This document shows, piece by piece, positions 8,950 through 19,050 of a DNA stretch of 64,000 bases. How positions within the stretch are numbered: position 1 is the stretch's first letter; each line of letters starts with the position of its first letter. A program made the position numbers and the translations under genes. Under the pieces are notes generated by a model. The model had not been told where the DNA came from and searched no databases. It worked only from the letters and a program-made list of their open reading frames with translations. This DNA comes from SHVO01 sp041905525 (GTDB taxonomy: Bacteria; Pseudomonadota; Alphaproteobacteria; Rhodospirillales; Rhodospirillaceae), in the NCBI GenBank assembly GCA_041905525.1, contig JAYRKY010000001.1, positions 1-64,000 of the forward strand, written 5' to 3'.

Positions 8950-9492
8950 ATGGCGCTGCTTGAAATCATCGTTGCTCCCGATCCGCGGTTGAAGAAGAAA
9001 GCCGTGCCCGTCGAACGTGTCGACGCGGCCACGCGCAAGCTCATGGATGATATGCTGGACACCATGTACGACGCCCCCGGCGTCGGACTGGCGGCGCCGC
9101 AGGTCGGCGTTTCCAAGCGGATCATCGTTGTGGATCCCGCGCGCGAGGGCGAGAAGCCCGCGCCGCTCAAAATGGCGAATCCGGAAATCGTGTGGGCGTC
9201 CGAAGAAACCAAGCCCCACGAGGAAGGTTGCCTCTCGCTTCCTGAGGAGTATCAGGAAGTCGTCCGCCCCGCCTCGATCAAGGTGCGATACCTCGATGAG
9301 CAGAACGAGATTCGCACACTCGACGCGGACGGGCTGCTGGCGGTTGTCATCCAGCACGAGATGGATCACCTCGAAGGTCTCCTGTTTGTCGATCACCTCT
9401 CGGCGCTTAAGCGCAACATGATCATCAAGCGTCTGACCAAGATCAAAAAGTTCGAGCAGAAGTCCGGCAAGCGTACGCCTGTCGAAGCCTAA
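8950..9492 (+). CDS. def: Peptide deformylase
   Basis: This enzyme removes the formyl group from the initiator methionine of nascent proteins using Fe2+/Zn2+. The 180-residue product has all three family motifs: GVGLAAPQVG, EGCLSLP (metal Cys) and HEMDHLEG (two metal His and the catalytic Glu). The ATG at 8950 gives the standard N-terminus MALLEIIVAPDPRL; the longer in-frame reading from 8875 is rejected. It is paired with fmt, the enzyme that adds the formyl group. Confidence 0.97.
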   Translation: MALLEIIVAPDPRLKKKAVPVERVDAATRKLMDDMLDTMYDAPGVGLAAPQVGVSKRIIVVDPAREGEKPAPLKMANPEIVWASEETKPHEEGCLSLPEEYQEVVRPASIKVRYLDEQNEIRTLDADGLLAVVIQHEMDHLEGLLFVDHLSALKRNMIIKRLTKIKKFEQKSGKRTPVEA

Positions 9493-9545
9493 GGCGCGAA
9501 GGCCGGTTCGCGTTCGCGAAACCCTGAAAATTCTTGAGCAGAGCG

Positions 9546-10457
<912 letters not shown>

Positions 10458-10483
10458 AATCCTCCCCGGAAGAGGATGCCCCC

Positions 10484-11074
10484 ATGTTTGGACGCCGGCC
10501 AAAAGTAATCGCGCGCGGTGAACTCGTTCACCTGATTTCGCCGACGAAAGATCAGGCGGACGAGTTCGTCGCCATGACTCTGGGAAGCCGGTCGTTCCAC
10601 GAGCCGTGGGTGTATCCCGCGACGGATGAACGGCGCTACAGGGCCTATCTCGACCGCCTCGACCGCGGCGGGGCCCACGGCTTTCTCATCTACCGCAACG
10701 AGGATGAGGCCCTCGCCGGGGTCATCAACATCAATGACATCGTCCTGGGCGGTTTCCGCTGCGGCTCGCTCGGTTACTACGGGAACGCGATGTTCGCGGG
10801 CCGCGGCTATATGACGGAAGGCTTGGCGCTTGTTCTGGACCACGCGTTCACCGCGCTTGATCTTCACCGCCTTGAGGCCAACGTACAGCCGGGAAATGCG
10901 GCCTCCCTTGCCCTTGTGAAAAGGCTGGGCTTTCGCAAGGAAGGCTTTTCACCGGGCTTTCTCAAGATCGGCGGCGTGTGGCGCGATCACGAGCGCTGGG
11001 CGATCCTCGGTGCGGAATGGCTCTCGGTGCACAATGCGGCCGAAGCGCACCAGCAGGCCCCGATCCTCGCGTAA
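10484..11074 (+). CDS. GNAT N-acetyltransferase, RimJ-like
   Basis: The 196-residue product resembles RimJ/RimL-type acetyltransferases that modify N-termini of ribosomal or other proteins with acetyl-CoA. It shows an early beta region (GELVHLISPTKDQADEF), a substrate-loop motif (SRSFHEPWVYPAT), the acetyl-CoA-binding part GYYGNAMFAGRGYMTEGL, and the late signature RLEANVQPGNAASLALVKRL followed by GF. The ATG at 10484 is preceded by GGAAGAGG at a good distance; the same frame is open further upstream, inside fmt, but that is coincidental. The substrate is not known. Confidence 0.85.
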   Translation: MFGRRPKVIARGELVHLISPTKDQADEFVAMTLGSRSFHEPWVYPATDERRYRAYLDRLDRGGAHGFLIYRNEDEALAGVININDIVLGGFRCGSLGYYGNAMFAGRGYMTEGLALVLDHAFTALDLHRLEANVQPGNAASLALVKRLGFRKEGFSPGFLKIGGVWRDHERWAILGAEWLSVHNAAEAHQQAPILA

Positions 11075-11137
11075 ATCGCCGCGGCGGCGTGCGGCTTCAT
11101 CTGTTTCACCGGGTCGCGGCATCGGCTAGAAACTCCC

Positions 11138-11878
11138 ATGCCTCGCTTTAAAATCACTATTGAGTACGATGGCTCGCCCTATGTCGGGTGGCAGCGCCAG
11201 GACAACGGGCCGTCCATTCAGGGCGCGCTCGAGGATGCTGTGCGCGGCTATTGTCAGGTGGATGCCGTCGTTCACGGCGCCGGCCGCACCGATGCGGGCG
11301 TGCACGCGCTCGGCCAGGTCGCGCATATCGACATTCCCCGCGACGACGGTCCCCATACGGTGGTGAATGCGCTCAATGCGCACCTGCGGCCCCATCCCAT
11401 CGCGGTTCTGAGCGCCGAAAAAGTCGGCGAGGACTTCCACGCGCGCTTTTCCGCGATTGAGCGGGCGTACGAATACCGCATCCTGAACCGCCGCGCCTCG
11501 CCCGCGCTGGACATCGATCGCGTCTGGTGGGTGGTGCCGCCGCTTGACGCGCGCGCCATGCACGAGGCGGCGCAGGTCCTCGTCGGCCACCATGATTTCA
11601 CCAGCTTCCGCGCCGCCGAATGCCAGGCGAAGTCGCCGCAGAAGACACTGGATCAGCTCGATGTGTCGCGGCAAGGCGATACCATCGTCGTCACCGCCCG
11701 CGCACGCTCGTTCCTGCACCATCAGGTGCGCAACATGGTGGGAACGCTGAAGCTGGCCGGTGAAGGGAAATGGTCGCCGCGCGACGTCGCCGCGGCCTTG
11801 GCGGCGCGCGACCGTTCCGCGGCGGGGCCAACCGCGCCGCCGGACGGGCTTTATTTCGCGCGCGTGCGCTATCCCTGA
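11138..11878 (+). CDS. truA: tRNA pseudouridine synthase A (positions 38-40)
   Basis: Converts uridines 38-40 of the tRNA anticodon arm to pseudouridine. The 246 residues contain the catalytic motif GAGRTDAGVHA (Asp nucleophile near residue 52), the early strand TIEYDGSPYVGWQRQ, an RAYEYRI motif, and a C-terminal half with SFLHHQVRNMVGTL. It lies 63 bases after the acetyltransferase gene on the same strand and converges on a membrane-protein gene. Confidence 0.97.
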   Translation: MPRFKITIEYDGSPYVGWQRQDNGPSIQGALEDAVRGYCQVDAVVHGAGRTDAGVHALGQVAHIDIPRDDGPHTVVNALNAHLRPHPIAVLSAEKVGEDFHARFSAIERAYEYRILNRRASPALDIDRVWWVVPPLDARAMHEAAQVLVGHHDFTSFRAAECQAKSPQKTLDQLDVSRQGDTIVVTARARSFLHHQVRNMVGTLKLAGEGKWSPRDVAAALAARDRSAAGPTAPPDGLYFARVRYP

Positions 11879-11896
11879 GGCGCAGCCGGCGTTCGT

Positions 11897-12457
11897 CTAG
11901 ATCCGCGCGATCAGTGCGCCCGCCAGGAACGTCAGGGTGTAGTCGAGCACCATCAGGCTCATCGCGGTGCCAATCGGCAGCCGCAGTCCGACCGCGGCGA
12001 TGAAGGTCGTATAAACCGCCACCACCACCATCGCGCAGAGATTCAGGAAGCTAAAGGCCTGCGCCGAAAGCAGGCCGATATCGCTGAGGAGGGCGAGGCT
12101 GAAGAGCGGAAGCGCAACGGGCAGCTGAAACCAGTTGTACGGAACCATGTGCCAGAAGTAGCGGCCGCCCCGCCCCAGGAAGCGCGACACGTACATCATC
12201 ACGAAGGGAAAGAGTGTCCACGTCAGGATGTAGGCCAGCACCTCGACGATGCCGTAGGCGATCGGACCCAACGTCTGCGGTTTCTGGTCGTAGGTCAGGG
12301 CCACATGGGCGAAGTGAAACGGCGCGACGATGAAGGCGACGATGTACGAGGACCAGAAGCCGTGCGGGCCGCGGTCGAAGAACTCCCACGCGCGACCGTC
12401 GAACTTGAACAGCAGGGCAAGACCGTAAAGTGCGTTCGCGAGTTCGCGCGGGGACAT
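11897..12457 (-). CDS. Conserved-looking integral membrane protein, unknown function
   Basis: The 186-residue product has about four to five hydrophobic spans (for example IVEVLAYILTWTLFPFVMMY and MVVVAVYTTFIAAVGL) and short charged loops. No domain is recognised. It lies one base after the dapE stop on the same strand and probably is transcribed with dapD-dapE. Its location next to dap genes gives no clear role. Confidence 0.65.
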   Translation of the reverse strand: MSPRELANALYGLALLFKFDGRAWEFFDRGPHGFWSSYIVAFIVAPFHFAHVALTYDQKPQTLGPIAYGIVEVLAYILTWTLFPFVMMYVSRFLGRGGRYFWHMVPYNWFQLPVALPLFSLALLSDIGLLSAQAFSFLNLCAMVVVAVYTTFIAAVGLRLPIGTAMSLMVLDYTLTFLAGALIARI

Positions 12458-12458
12458 T

Positions 12459-13613
12459 TTAAGTGAAGTACCCCTCGAGGATGCCGAGATAAATCCGGGT
12501 CAACGCTTCCAGGTCCTCGACAAGGCAGTGTTCATCCGCCTTGTGCATGCTCTGCCCCACCAAGCCGAATTCGCACACCGGGCACGCGTTCTTGATGAAA
12601 CGCGCGTCGGACGTGCCGCCGGTCGTCGACAATTCCGGCGCTGCGCCCGTCACGGCTTTCACCGCGTTGGAAACGAGGTCCGTCAGCGGGCCCGGCATGG
12701 TGATGAAACTTTCGCCCGAGACCGTCACGGCCAACTCGTAGTGGCCGCCCTCGGCCGCGCGGTCCAGCGTTTCCTTCAGCCATGCTCGCAGCGAATCACC
12801 GCTATGGCGGTCGTTGAAGCGGATATTGAATCCTGCCCGTGCGATGGCGGGGATCACATTGGTCGCCGCGTTGCCGACATCTACGGTGGTGATGGCGAGG
12901 GTCGAAGGCTGAAAATGCTCCGATCCCTGGTCGAGCGGTTCGGCGATCAGCGCCGAAAGCATTTTCATCAGGCGCGGAATCGGATTGTCGGCAAGGTGCG
13001 GATAGGCGCTATGACCTTGGGTGCCGTACACCGTCAATTTGGCGGTCAGGCTTCCGCGGCGGCCGATCTTGATCATCTGGCCAAGCTTCGTCGGATTTGT
13101 CGGCTCGCCGACGACGCACGCGTCGAGCTTTTCCCCGCGCGCTTTCAATCTGTCGAGGACCTTCACCGTTCCGTTGACCGCGTCGCCTTCCTCGTCGCCG
13201 GTGATCAAAAGGCTGATGGAACCCTTCGGAGCGCCATGCTTTTCAAGATAGCGTGCCGTGGCGGCCGTGAACGCGGCGATGGCGCTTTTCATGTCGGCGG
13301 CGCCGCGGCCGTAGAGACGCCCCTCGACGACCTCGGCTTTGAACGGATCGGTTGTCCATCCATCTCCCACCGGCACCACATCGGTGTGGCCGGCAAAGCA
13401 GAAGTTAGGCGCCGCGGTGCCGAGGCGGGCGTAGAGGTTTTCGACCTGCGGCTTGCTCTGGTCGGCGAAGGCCATGCGTTCGCAGGTGAAGCCCAGCTTT
13501 TCCAGCGCGCGCGCGAGCACATCGAGCGCGCCTTCATCCTTCGGCGTCACGCTCGGACGTTTAATCAGGTCCTGCGCAAGGACGAGCGGATCGATGTGAA
13601 AAGCCTGGCTCAC
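12459..13613 (-). CDS. dapE: Succinyl-diaminopimelate desuccinylase
   Basis: Hydrolyses N-succinyl-LL-diaminopimelate in the lysine/peptidoglycan DAP pathway as a dinuclear zinc M20 metallopeptidase. The 384 residues show FAGHTDVVPVGDGW (metal His-Asp), GRGAADMKSAIAAF (bridging Asp), LITGDEEGDAVNGT (catalytic/metal Glu pair), and the late metal His within FGLVGQSMHKADEH. It lies eight bases after dapD. Length and motifs are normal. Confidence 0.97.
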   Translation of the reverse strand: MSQAFHIDPLVLAQDLIKRPSVTPKDEGALDVLARALEKLGFTCERMAFADQSKPQVENLYARLGTAAPNFCFAGHTDVVPVGDGWTTDPFKAEVVEGRLYGRGAADMKSAIAAFTAATARYLEKHGAPKGSISLLITGDEEGDAVNGTVKVLDRLKARGEKLDACVVGEPTNPTKLGQMIKIGRRGSLTAKLTVYGTQGHSAYPHLADNPIPRLMKMLSALIAEPLDQGSEHFQPSTLAITTVDVGNAATNVIPAIARAGFNIRFNDRHSGDSLRAWLKETLDRAAEGGHYELAVTVSGESFITMPGPLTDLVSNAVKAVTGAAPELSTTGGTSDARFIKNACPVCEFGLVGQSMHKADEHCLVEDLEALTRIYLGILEGYFT

Positions 13614-13621
13614 AATGGGGC

Positions 13622-14461
13622 CTAATCACGCAGCAGTTCGTTGATCGAGGTCTTCGAGCGGGTCTGCGCGTCGACACGCTTGACGATCACCGCGCAGGAC
13701 AGGTTCGGGCCGGGGCTGCCATCCGGAAGCGGCTTGCCGGGCAGCGTGCCGGGAACGACAACGCTATAGGCGGGCACGCGTCCGTAAATCACTTCGCCGG
13801 TGGCGCGGTCGACGATCTTGGTGGTGGCGCTGATGAAGACGCCCATCGACAGCACGGCGCCCTCTTCCACGATCACGCCTTCGACGACTTCGGAGCGGGC
13901 GCCGATAAAGCAGTTGTCCTCGATGATCACGGGGTTGGCCTGCAAAGGCTCCAGCACGCCGCCGATCCCAACACCGCCGGACAGGTGCACATTCTTTCCG
14001 ATCTGCGCGCAGCTTCCGACCGTGGCCCATGTGTCCACCATGGTGCCGGAGTCCACATAGGCGCCGACATTCACGAACGACGGCATCAGCACCACGCCCG
14101 GCGCCACGAAGGCGGAGCGGCGCACGACACTGCCCGGAACGGCGCGGAACCCCGCCTGTTTGAACTGCGCGTCGGACCAGCCGGCGGTTTTCAACGGCAC
14201 CTTATCCCAGAAGGCCGCGTCCGCCGGGCCCGGCATCTGAACCATGTCGTTCAGGCGGAACCCCAGCAGCACGGCCTTCTTCAGCCATTGATTGACCGTC
14301 CAACCGCCGGCGCCTTTTTCGGCGACACGCACGGCTCCCGAGTCGAGCATTGTCAGCGCAGTCTCGACGGCGTCGCGCGTCGTACCCTGGGTCGTGGCGG
14401 AGAGGCTGTTGCGGTCCTCCCATGCGCGCTCGACCGTGTCCTGTAATGATTTGATATCCAT
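13622..14461 (-). CDS. dapD: 2,3,4,5-tetrahydropyridine-2,6-dicarboxylate N-succinyltransferase
   Basis: Succinylates tetrahydrodipicolinate, the step that feeds dapE. The 279-residue protein has the helical N-terminus (MDIKSLQDTVERAWEDRN) and a left-handed beta-helix of hexapeptide repeats (from VVRRSAFVAPGVVLMPSF through IGKNVHLSGGVGIGGVLEPL). The C-terminus includes the YGRVPAYSVVVPGTLPGKPL stretch typical of DapD. It is the first gene of the dapD-dapE-membrane protein unit. Confidence 0.97.
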   Translation of the reverse strand: MDIKSLQDTVERAWEDRNSLSATTQGTTRDAVETALTMLDSGAVRVAEKGAGGWTVNQWLKKAVLLGFRLNDMVQMPGPADAAFWDKVPLKTAGWSDAQFKQAGFRAVPGSVVRRSAFVAPGVVLMPSFVNVGAYVDSGTMVDTWATVGSCAQIGKNVHLSGGVGIGGVLEPLQANPVIIEDNCFIGARSEVVEGVIVEEGAVLSMGVFISATTKIVDRATGEVIYGRVPAYSVVVPGTLPGKPLPDGSPGPNLSCAVIVKRVDAQTRSKTSINELLRD

Positions 14462-14621
14462 AGCGAATTCCTATTTCGAGGGGCCCGGCGCCGGGAGGGT
14501 GCCCGAACATAGCTACTGCGGGGGGTGAGTCAATCGCGGCCGCTAACCCATTGGCGAAAATTAGTTTGGTCAGGTAACCTTTGGGCGAAACGCGGGCTCT
14601 ACAGAAAGTGGCCCGAATGAA

Positions 14622-16364
14622 ATGGGGATGGACGTGGGGAAAGACTTGGCGCGGGAAAGCAGCGCTCTGCCGTCGTCGGCCGTGAACGGCCCAACTGGCC
14701 TATTGTCCTTCGAGGTCTCCCCGGCGGCGCTGGAGCGTTACGAAGAGGCAGTCTTTCGCGTTCTGCCCTCGGGCGTCATCGAACCCGCCAATCCGGTCGC
14801 CCTGGAGTTCGCGGCGCGTCTCGCGCCCGACGATATGGCCCGCCTGAAAGCCGCCGCCGACAAATCCACCCGCGCCAATCGGGCCATGGTCGATATGGTC
14901 GACGTGGGTCCCGAGGGAAAGCAGCAGAACCTTCAGGTGAGCCTGATTCCGCTGCGCGACGACGGCGGCACCTTGCTGTTCGTGCGCGATCTCACCCTCG
15001 ATAACTCCTTGCGCCTCGCGCTTGTCGACAGCCGCCGGCGCTACAAGGACTTCATCGAAATCTCCACCGACTTCGCGTGGGAAACGGGCCCGGACGAGCG
15101 CTTCGCTTTCGTTCCGCCCCGCGGTGCCCTTGGCTACACCGCCGATGGACTCATGGCGATGGAGCCCCGGCAGCTTCTCGTCGCCGACGCGCCCACGGCT
15201 GAAGTGCCCTTTGTCACAAAGCGGCGCATCGAGAACGAAGAACTGTGGCTGCGGCGTCCCGACGGCCGCGCGGCCTGCGTGGTGGTTTCGGCGATGCCGC
15301 TCATCGCCCGCGACGGAAAGTGGGTCGGCGCGCGCGGGGTCTGCCGCGATGTCACCGAAACACGCGACCGCGAAGCGACCCTGACCCGGGTGCGCAATCG
15401 CGAGCGGGTGTTGACCCGCATCGTGCGGGCCTTCCGCGACGAAGTGAATCCCGAGGCGATGTTGACCGTCGCCGCCGAAGCGCTCGCGCGCGGCTTGGGC
15501 GCCGAGCATTGCCATATCTTCCGGGCGTTGTCGGAAGAGGCGCCGCCCAATCCGGTTTCTCCCGGCTATCAGATGGCGGCGCGCTACGGCGACCTCGAAC
15601 CGAATGAGGCGGCGCCCGTTCTCAAAACCATCAGCGAAGGCGCGGCGGCGGTGGAACTGCTGCTGGGCGGCATGCAGGTCCTGGCGGCGCCCGCGCGGTA
15701 TCAGAACGCCTCCAACGGCGCGGTGATCCTCTGGCGCTCGGTCGACCGCGGCACGTGGAACGACGACGATCGATTGCTGATCGGCGATATTGCGAACCAG
15801 GTCGGCATCACGATCGAGCAGTTCACGCACCACGAACATGTGCTGAAGATTTCACGCACCGACGCGTTGACCGGCCTGTTGAATCGCGGCGCGTTCGTGG
15901 ACGGACTGCAGCGCTTTCTGGTGCGCCTCACGCGCGACGGCGGCCACGGCGTGCTGATGTATGTGGACCTCGACAACTTCAAGGCCGTCAACGATACCAA
16001 GGGGCATCAGGCGGGCGACGATGCGCTCTTGAAGGTGCGCGACATCCTCGTGCAGCATACGCGTCCCACCGACCTCATCGCCCGCCTCGGCGGGGATGAA
16101 TTCGCCCTCTGGCTCAACGGCGCCGACCTCGCCATCGCCAAGACCCGCGCCTTCCAGTTTTTGGAACGGATGAAGGAGCTCGCGCCCTATTCCGCCGGTC
16201 CGCACAAGCCGCTCGGCATGTCGGTCGGGATCGCCGTCTGGAACCGGGCGAGCAATGAAAATCTCGATGGGCTGCTCGCCCGCGGCGACGCGGCGATGTA
16301 TGACGCCAAGCGCGGCGGGAAAGGGAATTTCTCGATCGCGCCCGATGTGCAGGCGGCCGGCTGA
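14622..16364 (+). CDS. PAS/GAF-domain diguanylate cyclase (GGDEF)
   Basis: The 580-residue soluble sensor enzyme is predicted to make cyclic di-GMP. The N-terminus carries PAS-like modules (about residues 25-265, including RRYKDFIEISTDFAWETGPD), a GAF domain follows (about 270-405), then a GGDEF domain. The active-site loop is intact (ARLGGDEFALW, about residue 490), and an RPTD inhibitory RxxD site sits five residues before it, so product feedback is expected. No membrane segments are seen. Its stop overlaps the start of the DUF2336 gene by one base. The input signal is unknown. Confidence 0.92.
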   Translation: MGMDVGKDLARESSALPSSAVNGPTGLLSFEVSPAALERYEEAVFRVLPSGVIEPANPVALEFAARLAPDDMARLKAAADKSTRANRAMVDMVDVGPEGKQQNLQVSLIPLRDDGGTLLFVRDLTLDNSLRLALVDSRRRYKDFIEISTDFAWETGPDERFAFVPPRGALGYTADGLMAMEPRQLLVADAPTAEVPFVTKRRIENEELWLRRPDGRAACVVVSAMPLIARDGKWVGARGVCRDVTETRDREATLTRVRNRERVLTRIVRAFRDEVNPEAMLTVAAEALARGLGAEHCHIFRALSEEAPPNPVSPGYQMAARYGDLEPNEAAPVLKTISEGAAAVELLLGGMQVLAAPARYQNASNGAVILWRSVDRGTWNDDDRLLIGDIANQVGITIEQFTHHEHVLKISRTDALTGLLNRGAFVDGLQRFLVRLTRDGGHGVLMYVDLDNFKAVNDTKGHQAGDDALLKVRDILVQHTRPTDLIARLGGDEFALWLNGADLAIAKTRAFQFLERMKELAPYSAGPHKPLGMSVGIAVWNRASNENLDGLLARGDAAMYDAKRGGKGNFSIAPDVQAAG

Positions 16365-17692
16365 TGGGCACGCCGAAAGCAAGCGCGCCGGCGAAGGACC
16401 GGTTGATCCATCTTCTTGGCATCCCGGGCCAGAAGATCACCTATGAACAGGCGCGAGATCTTCTCGACCATCCCGAGGTCGAGGTGCGCCAGGCCCTGGC
16501 CGAACGCACCGACCTCGAACCCGAAATCCTGTTTTTCCTCGCGCGCGATCCCGATACGCTTGTGCGCCGGTCCATCGCCGCCAACGCGACAACGCCGGAC
16601 AAAGCCTCGCTCCTTCTTGCCGCCGATGACGACGCCGATGTCCGTTCGGATCTCGCCGGAAGGCTCGGAAGCGTGCTTCCCGGCCTCGCGGGGGCCGATC
16701 AGGAGAAGGCCTGGCGGACGATCCACCAGGTGCTCATTCTTCTCGCGCGCGACCAGCTTCCCCGTGTTCGCCGCGCCCTTTCCGAAGCGCTCAAGTCCGT
16801 GCCCAACGCGCCGCACGACGTGGTCTATACGCTCGCGACCGATACGGAAGCGACGGTGGCAACGCCGGTGCTCGAATTCTCGCCGGTCCTCACCGACGAG
16901 GATCTGCATGCGATCATTCAGGCCAGCCCGCTCACGGCCCAGCTGGTGGCCATCTCCCGGCGCATCAATGTCGGCGAGGAAGTCTCCAAGGCCATTGTCG
17001 GAACCGGCAACGTCGACGCCATCACGTCGCTGCTCAACAACAAGAGCGCCCAAATCCGCGAGGAAACGCTCGACGCCATCATCGACGCCGCGCCGCGGCA
17101 GGTGTGGTGGCACGAGCCGTTGGTGCATCGCCCCAGTCTCAACGCCAAGGCGGCGCTGCGCATCGCGGAATTCGTCGCGGCATCCTTGGTCCAGGAACTT
17201 GCCCGGCGGGCCGACCTCGACCCGACGACCATCACAACGCTCGACAAGCTCGTAAAGGACAAGCTCCGCAAGGACGATGAGAAAGCCGGCCTCGCCGTCG
17301 ATGATCTGGCGGAAACCCTGACGGACGAAGCGCTGACGCTCGCGTCGCGGCAGGTGGAGGTCCTGGCGCGTACCGGCAAACTCTCGACCCGCGCGGTGAT
17401 GCAACTCGCGGCGGACGGTCCTTCGCCCATGGTCATCGCCGCTCTGTCTCATCTCGCCAGCCTTCCCCTGGCCGCGGTCGCCGCGGTCGTGCGCACCGCT
17501 AGCGCCAAGGGCATGCTCGCGGTGGCGTGGGCCGGCGATTTCACGGCGGAAGAGGCGGCGCAACTGCAGCTCAAGGTTGGACGCGTCACGCCGGAGGCCC
17601 TGATACGCCCGCGGGCCGGCGGCGGGTTCGATGCCACCGAGGCGGAACTCGAATGGCAGCTTGAGATGTTTCAGGAGTCGGCGGAGGGTTAG
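16364..17692 (+). CDS. DUF2336 family HEAT-like repeat protein
   Basis: The 442-residue all-helical protein has alpha-alpha repeats such as HPEVEVRQALAERTDLEPEI and ARDPDTLVRRSIAANATTPD, as in alphaproteobacterial DUF2336 proteins. The function is not established for this family. The ATG shares a base with the stop of the GGDEF gene (TGATG), which couples their translation and suggests the protein is a partner or effector in the same signalling route. That last point is inference. Confidence 0.8.
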   Translation: MGTPKASAPAKDRLIHLLGIPGQKITYEQARDLLDHPEVEVRQALAERTDLEPEILFFLARDPDTLVRRSIAANATTPDKASLLLAADDDADVRSDLAGRLGSVLPGLAGADQEKAWRTIHQVLILLARDQLPRVRRALSEALKSVPNAPHDVVYTLATDTEATVATPVLEFSPVLTDEDLHAIIQASPLTAQLVAISRRINVGEEVSKAIVGTGNVDAITSLLNNKSAQIREETLDAIIDAAPRQVWWHEPLVHRPSLNAKAALRIAEFVAASLVQELARRADLDPTTITTLDKLVKDKLRKDDEKAGLAVDDLAETLTDEALTLASRQVEVLARTGKLSTRAVMQLAADGPSPMVIAALSHLASLPLAAVAAVVRTASAKGMLAVAWAGDFTAEEAAQLQLKVGRVTPEALIRPRAGGGFDATEAELEWQLEMFQESAEG

Positions 17693-17740
17693 ATTTCCTC
17701 CGGGATGACCTTGGCGCTTTGTCGCGGGTGAGAGCTGGAC

Positions 17741-18001
17741 GTGCTTTATTTCGCGATGGTCGCCGCCGGGCTCTTTGTCGGCTTCACCCTCAGCACCGCG
17801 GTCCGCGAGTCCGCTTATGGGTTTTATCTGCGGCACTACGACGCGGCGAGTCGCGGCCGCCGGATGGCAGCCCAGATCGCCCGGCTCGTGTCCTGGCTGT
17901 TCGCCGGCCTCTTCTATCTGTGCATCGCCGTCGCCTTTTGTATTCTCGTCGCCGCCGCCTTCACCTTCATGGGCTACGGGTACGACTACGTCTTCCGTTA
18001 A
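17741..18001 (+). CDS. Small two-span membrane protein, unknown function
   Basis: The 86-residue product has two strong hydrophobic segments (YFAMVAAGLFVGFTLSTAV and LVSWLFAGLFYLCIAVAF) separated by a basic loop. The start is a GTG at 17741; an ATG five codons later is also possible. It follows the DUF2336 gene by 48 bases on the same strand. No family is recognised. Confidence 0.55.
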   Translation: MLYFAMVAAGLFVGFTLSTAVRESAYGFYLRHYDAASRGRRMAAQIARLVSWLFAGLFYLCIAVAFCILVAAAFTFMGYGYDYVFR

Positions 18002-18147
18002 CCGCGCGAACTCGCGCGCGCGACTGCAGCCTTAGGAGGTATCGCTCCAAGATATGGGGCTCCTGTTGGGCGCCCGCCCAAACAGCAAACGAGGCATGGA
18101 ACTCCGAAAACGCCGCACCGTTCAGTTGGCAGCAGAACGGAGATCTC

Positions 18148-19050
18148 ATGGCACAAGCACAACGCCGCCGGCCCCGCGCCTCCCGCCAACCCGAGGCTCT
18201 TCCGCGCTACGAGGGCCTCTCGTCGCGGCCCGCGTGGCAGGGAACGCTCCGCCTGTCGCTGGTCACCTGTCCCATCGGCCTTTACCGCGCCACGTCGGCC
18301 ACCAGCGATGTCTCATTCCATCTGATCAATCCCGAGACCGGAAACCGCATCAAGATGATCACCACCGACCCCGAAACGGGTCCGGTGGAGCGTGCGTCCC
18401 TGGTCAAGGGCTACGAGGTCGACAAGGGCAACTACGTGCTGTTCACCGACGAAGAGCTGCGGAGCGTACGGCTGGAGACGACATCGACGCTGGACATCGA
18501 GCGCTTCGTGGACGCGGACACCATCGACCGCCTGTATTGGGACACGCCCTATCTGCTGATGCCGCGCGATAAGTCAGCGGTCGAGGCCTACAGTGTGATC
18601 CAGCAGGCCATGCTGAAAGCGAACCGCATCGCGCTGGGCCGTGTGGTCATGCATACCCGCGAAAGGCTGCTTGCGATCGAACCCCGGGACAATGGCTTGC
18701 TCGCGACCACGTTGCGCATGAAGGACGAAGTCGTGAACACGGCCGAAGCGCTCACGTCGCTGAAGAGCGCCAAGGTCGACCGTCAGATGATCGATATCGC
18801 CGAGCGCATCATCGAACAGCTCGAAGGTCCCTTTGATCCGGAAGAGTTCACCGATCGCTACGAGGATGCCTTGCGCGATCTGATCGACGAAAAGCGCAAA
18901 GGCCACAAAATCAAACGGGTTACGCCGCCGGAGAAGGGTTCCAACGTCGTGGATCTGATGGAAGCGTTAAAGAAGAGCCTGGCCGCAGAGGGCAAGGCGG
19001 CCTCCCCGGCGAAGAAACCTGCGGCGAAGAAACGCGCCTCGCGGCGCTAA
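18148..19050 (+). CDS. ku: Ku family DNA end-binding protein
   Basis: Ku rings bind double-strand ends for non-homologous end joining with LigD. The 300 residues start with a Arg-rich segment, then the Ku core: SRPAWQGTLRLSLVTCPIGL, KGYEVDKGNYVLFTDEEL, and RLYWDTPYLLMP. The tail is Lys/Ala-rich (SPAKKPAAKKRASRR), as in bacterial Ku. The ATG at 18148 has GGAG upstream; an in-frame opening to 17719 overlaps another gene and is not used. No ligD is found in the window, so the partner ligase must lie elsewhere. Confidence 0.95.
   Translation: MAQAQRRRPRASRQPEALPRYEGLSSRPAWQGTLRLSLVTCPIGLYRATSATSDVSFHLINPETGNRIKMITTDPETGPVERASLVKGYEVDKGNYVLFTDEELRSVRLETTSTLDIERFVDADTIDRLYWDTPYLLMPRDKSAVEAYSVIQQAMLKANRIALGRVVMHTRERLLAIEPRDNGLLATTLRMKDEVVNTAEALTSLKSAKVDRQMIDIAERIIEQLEGPFDPEEFTDRYEDALRDLIDEKRKGHKIKRVTPPEKGSNVVDLMEALKKSLAAEGKAASPAKKPAAKKRASRR

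Noticed and set aside
7396..9396. A 666-residue open frame opposite the DUF4139 and def genes
   Set aside because: It covers two well-supported genes on the other strand and shows the same Arg/His-rich mirror composition.
18002..18147. A short gene using the AGGAGG at about 18033
   Set aside because: The nearest ATG is too far downstream and its frame runs into Ku in the wrong register with poor codon use.
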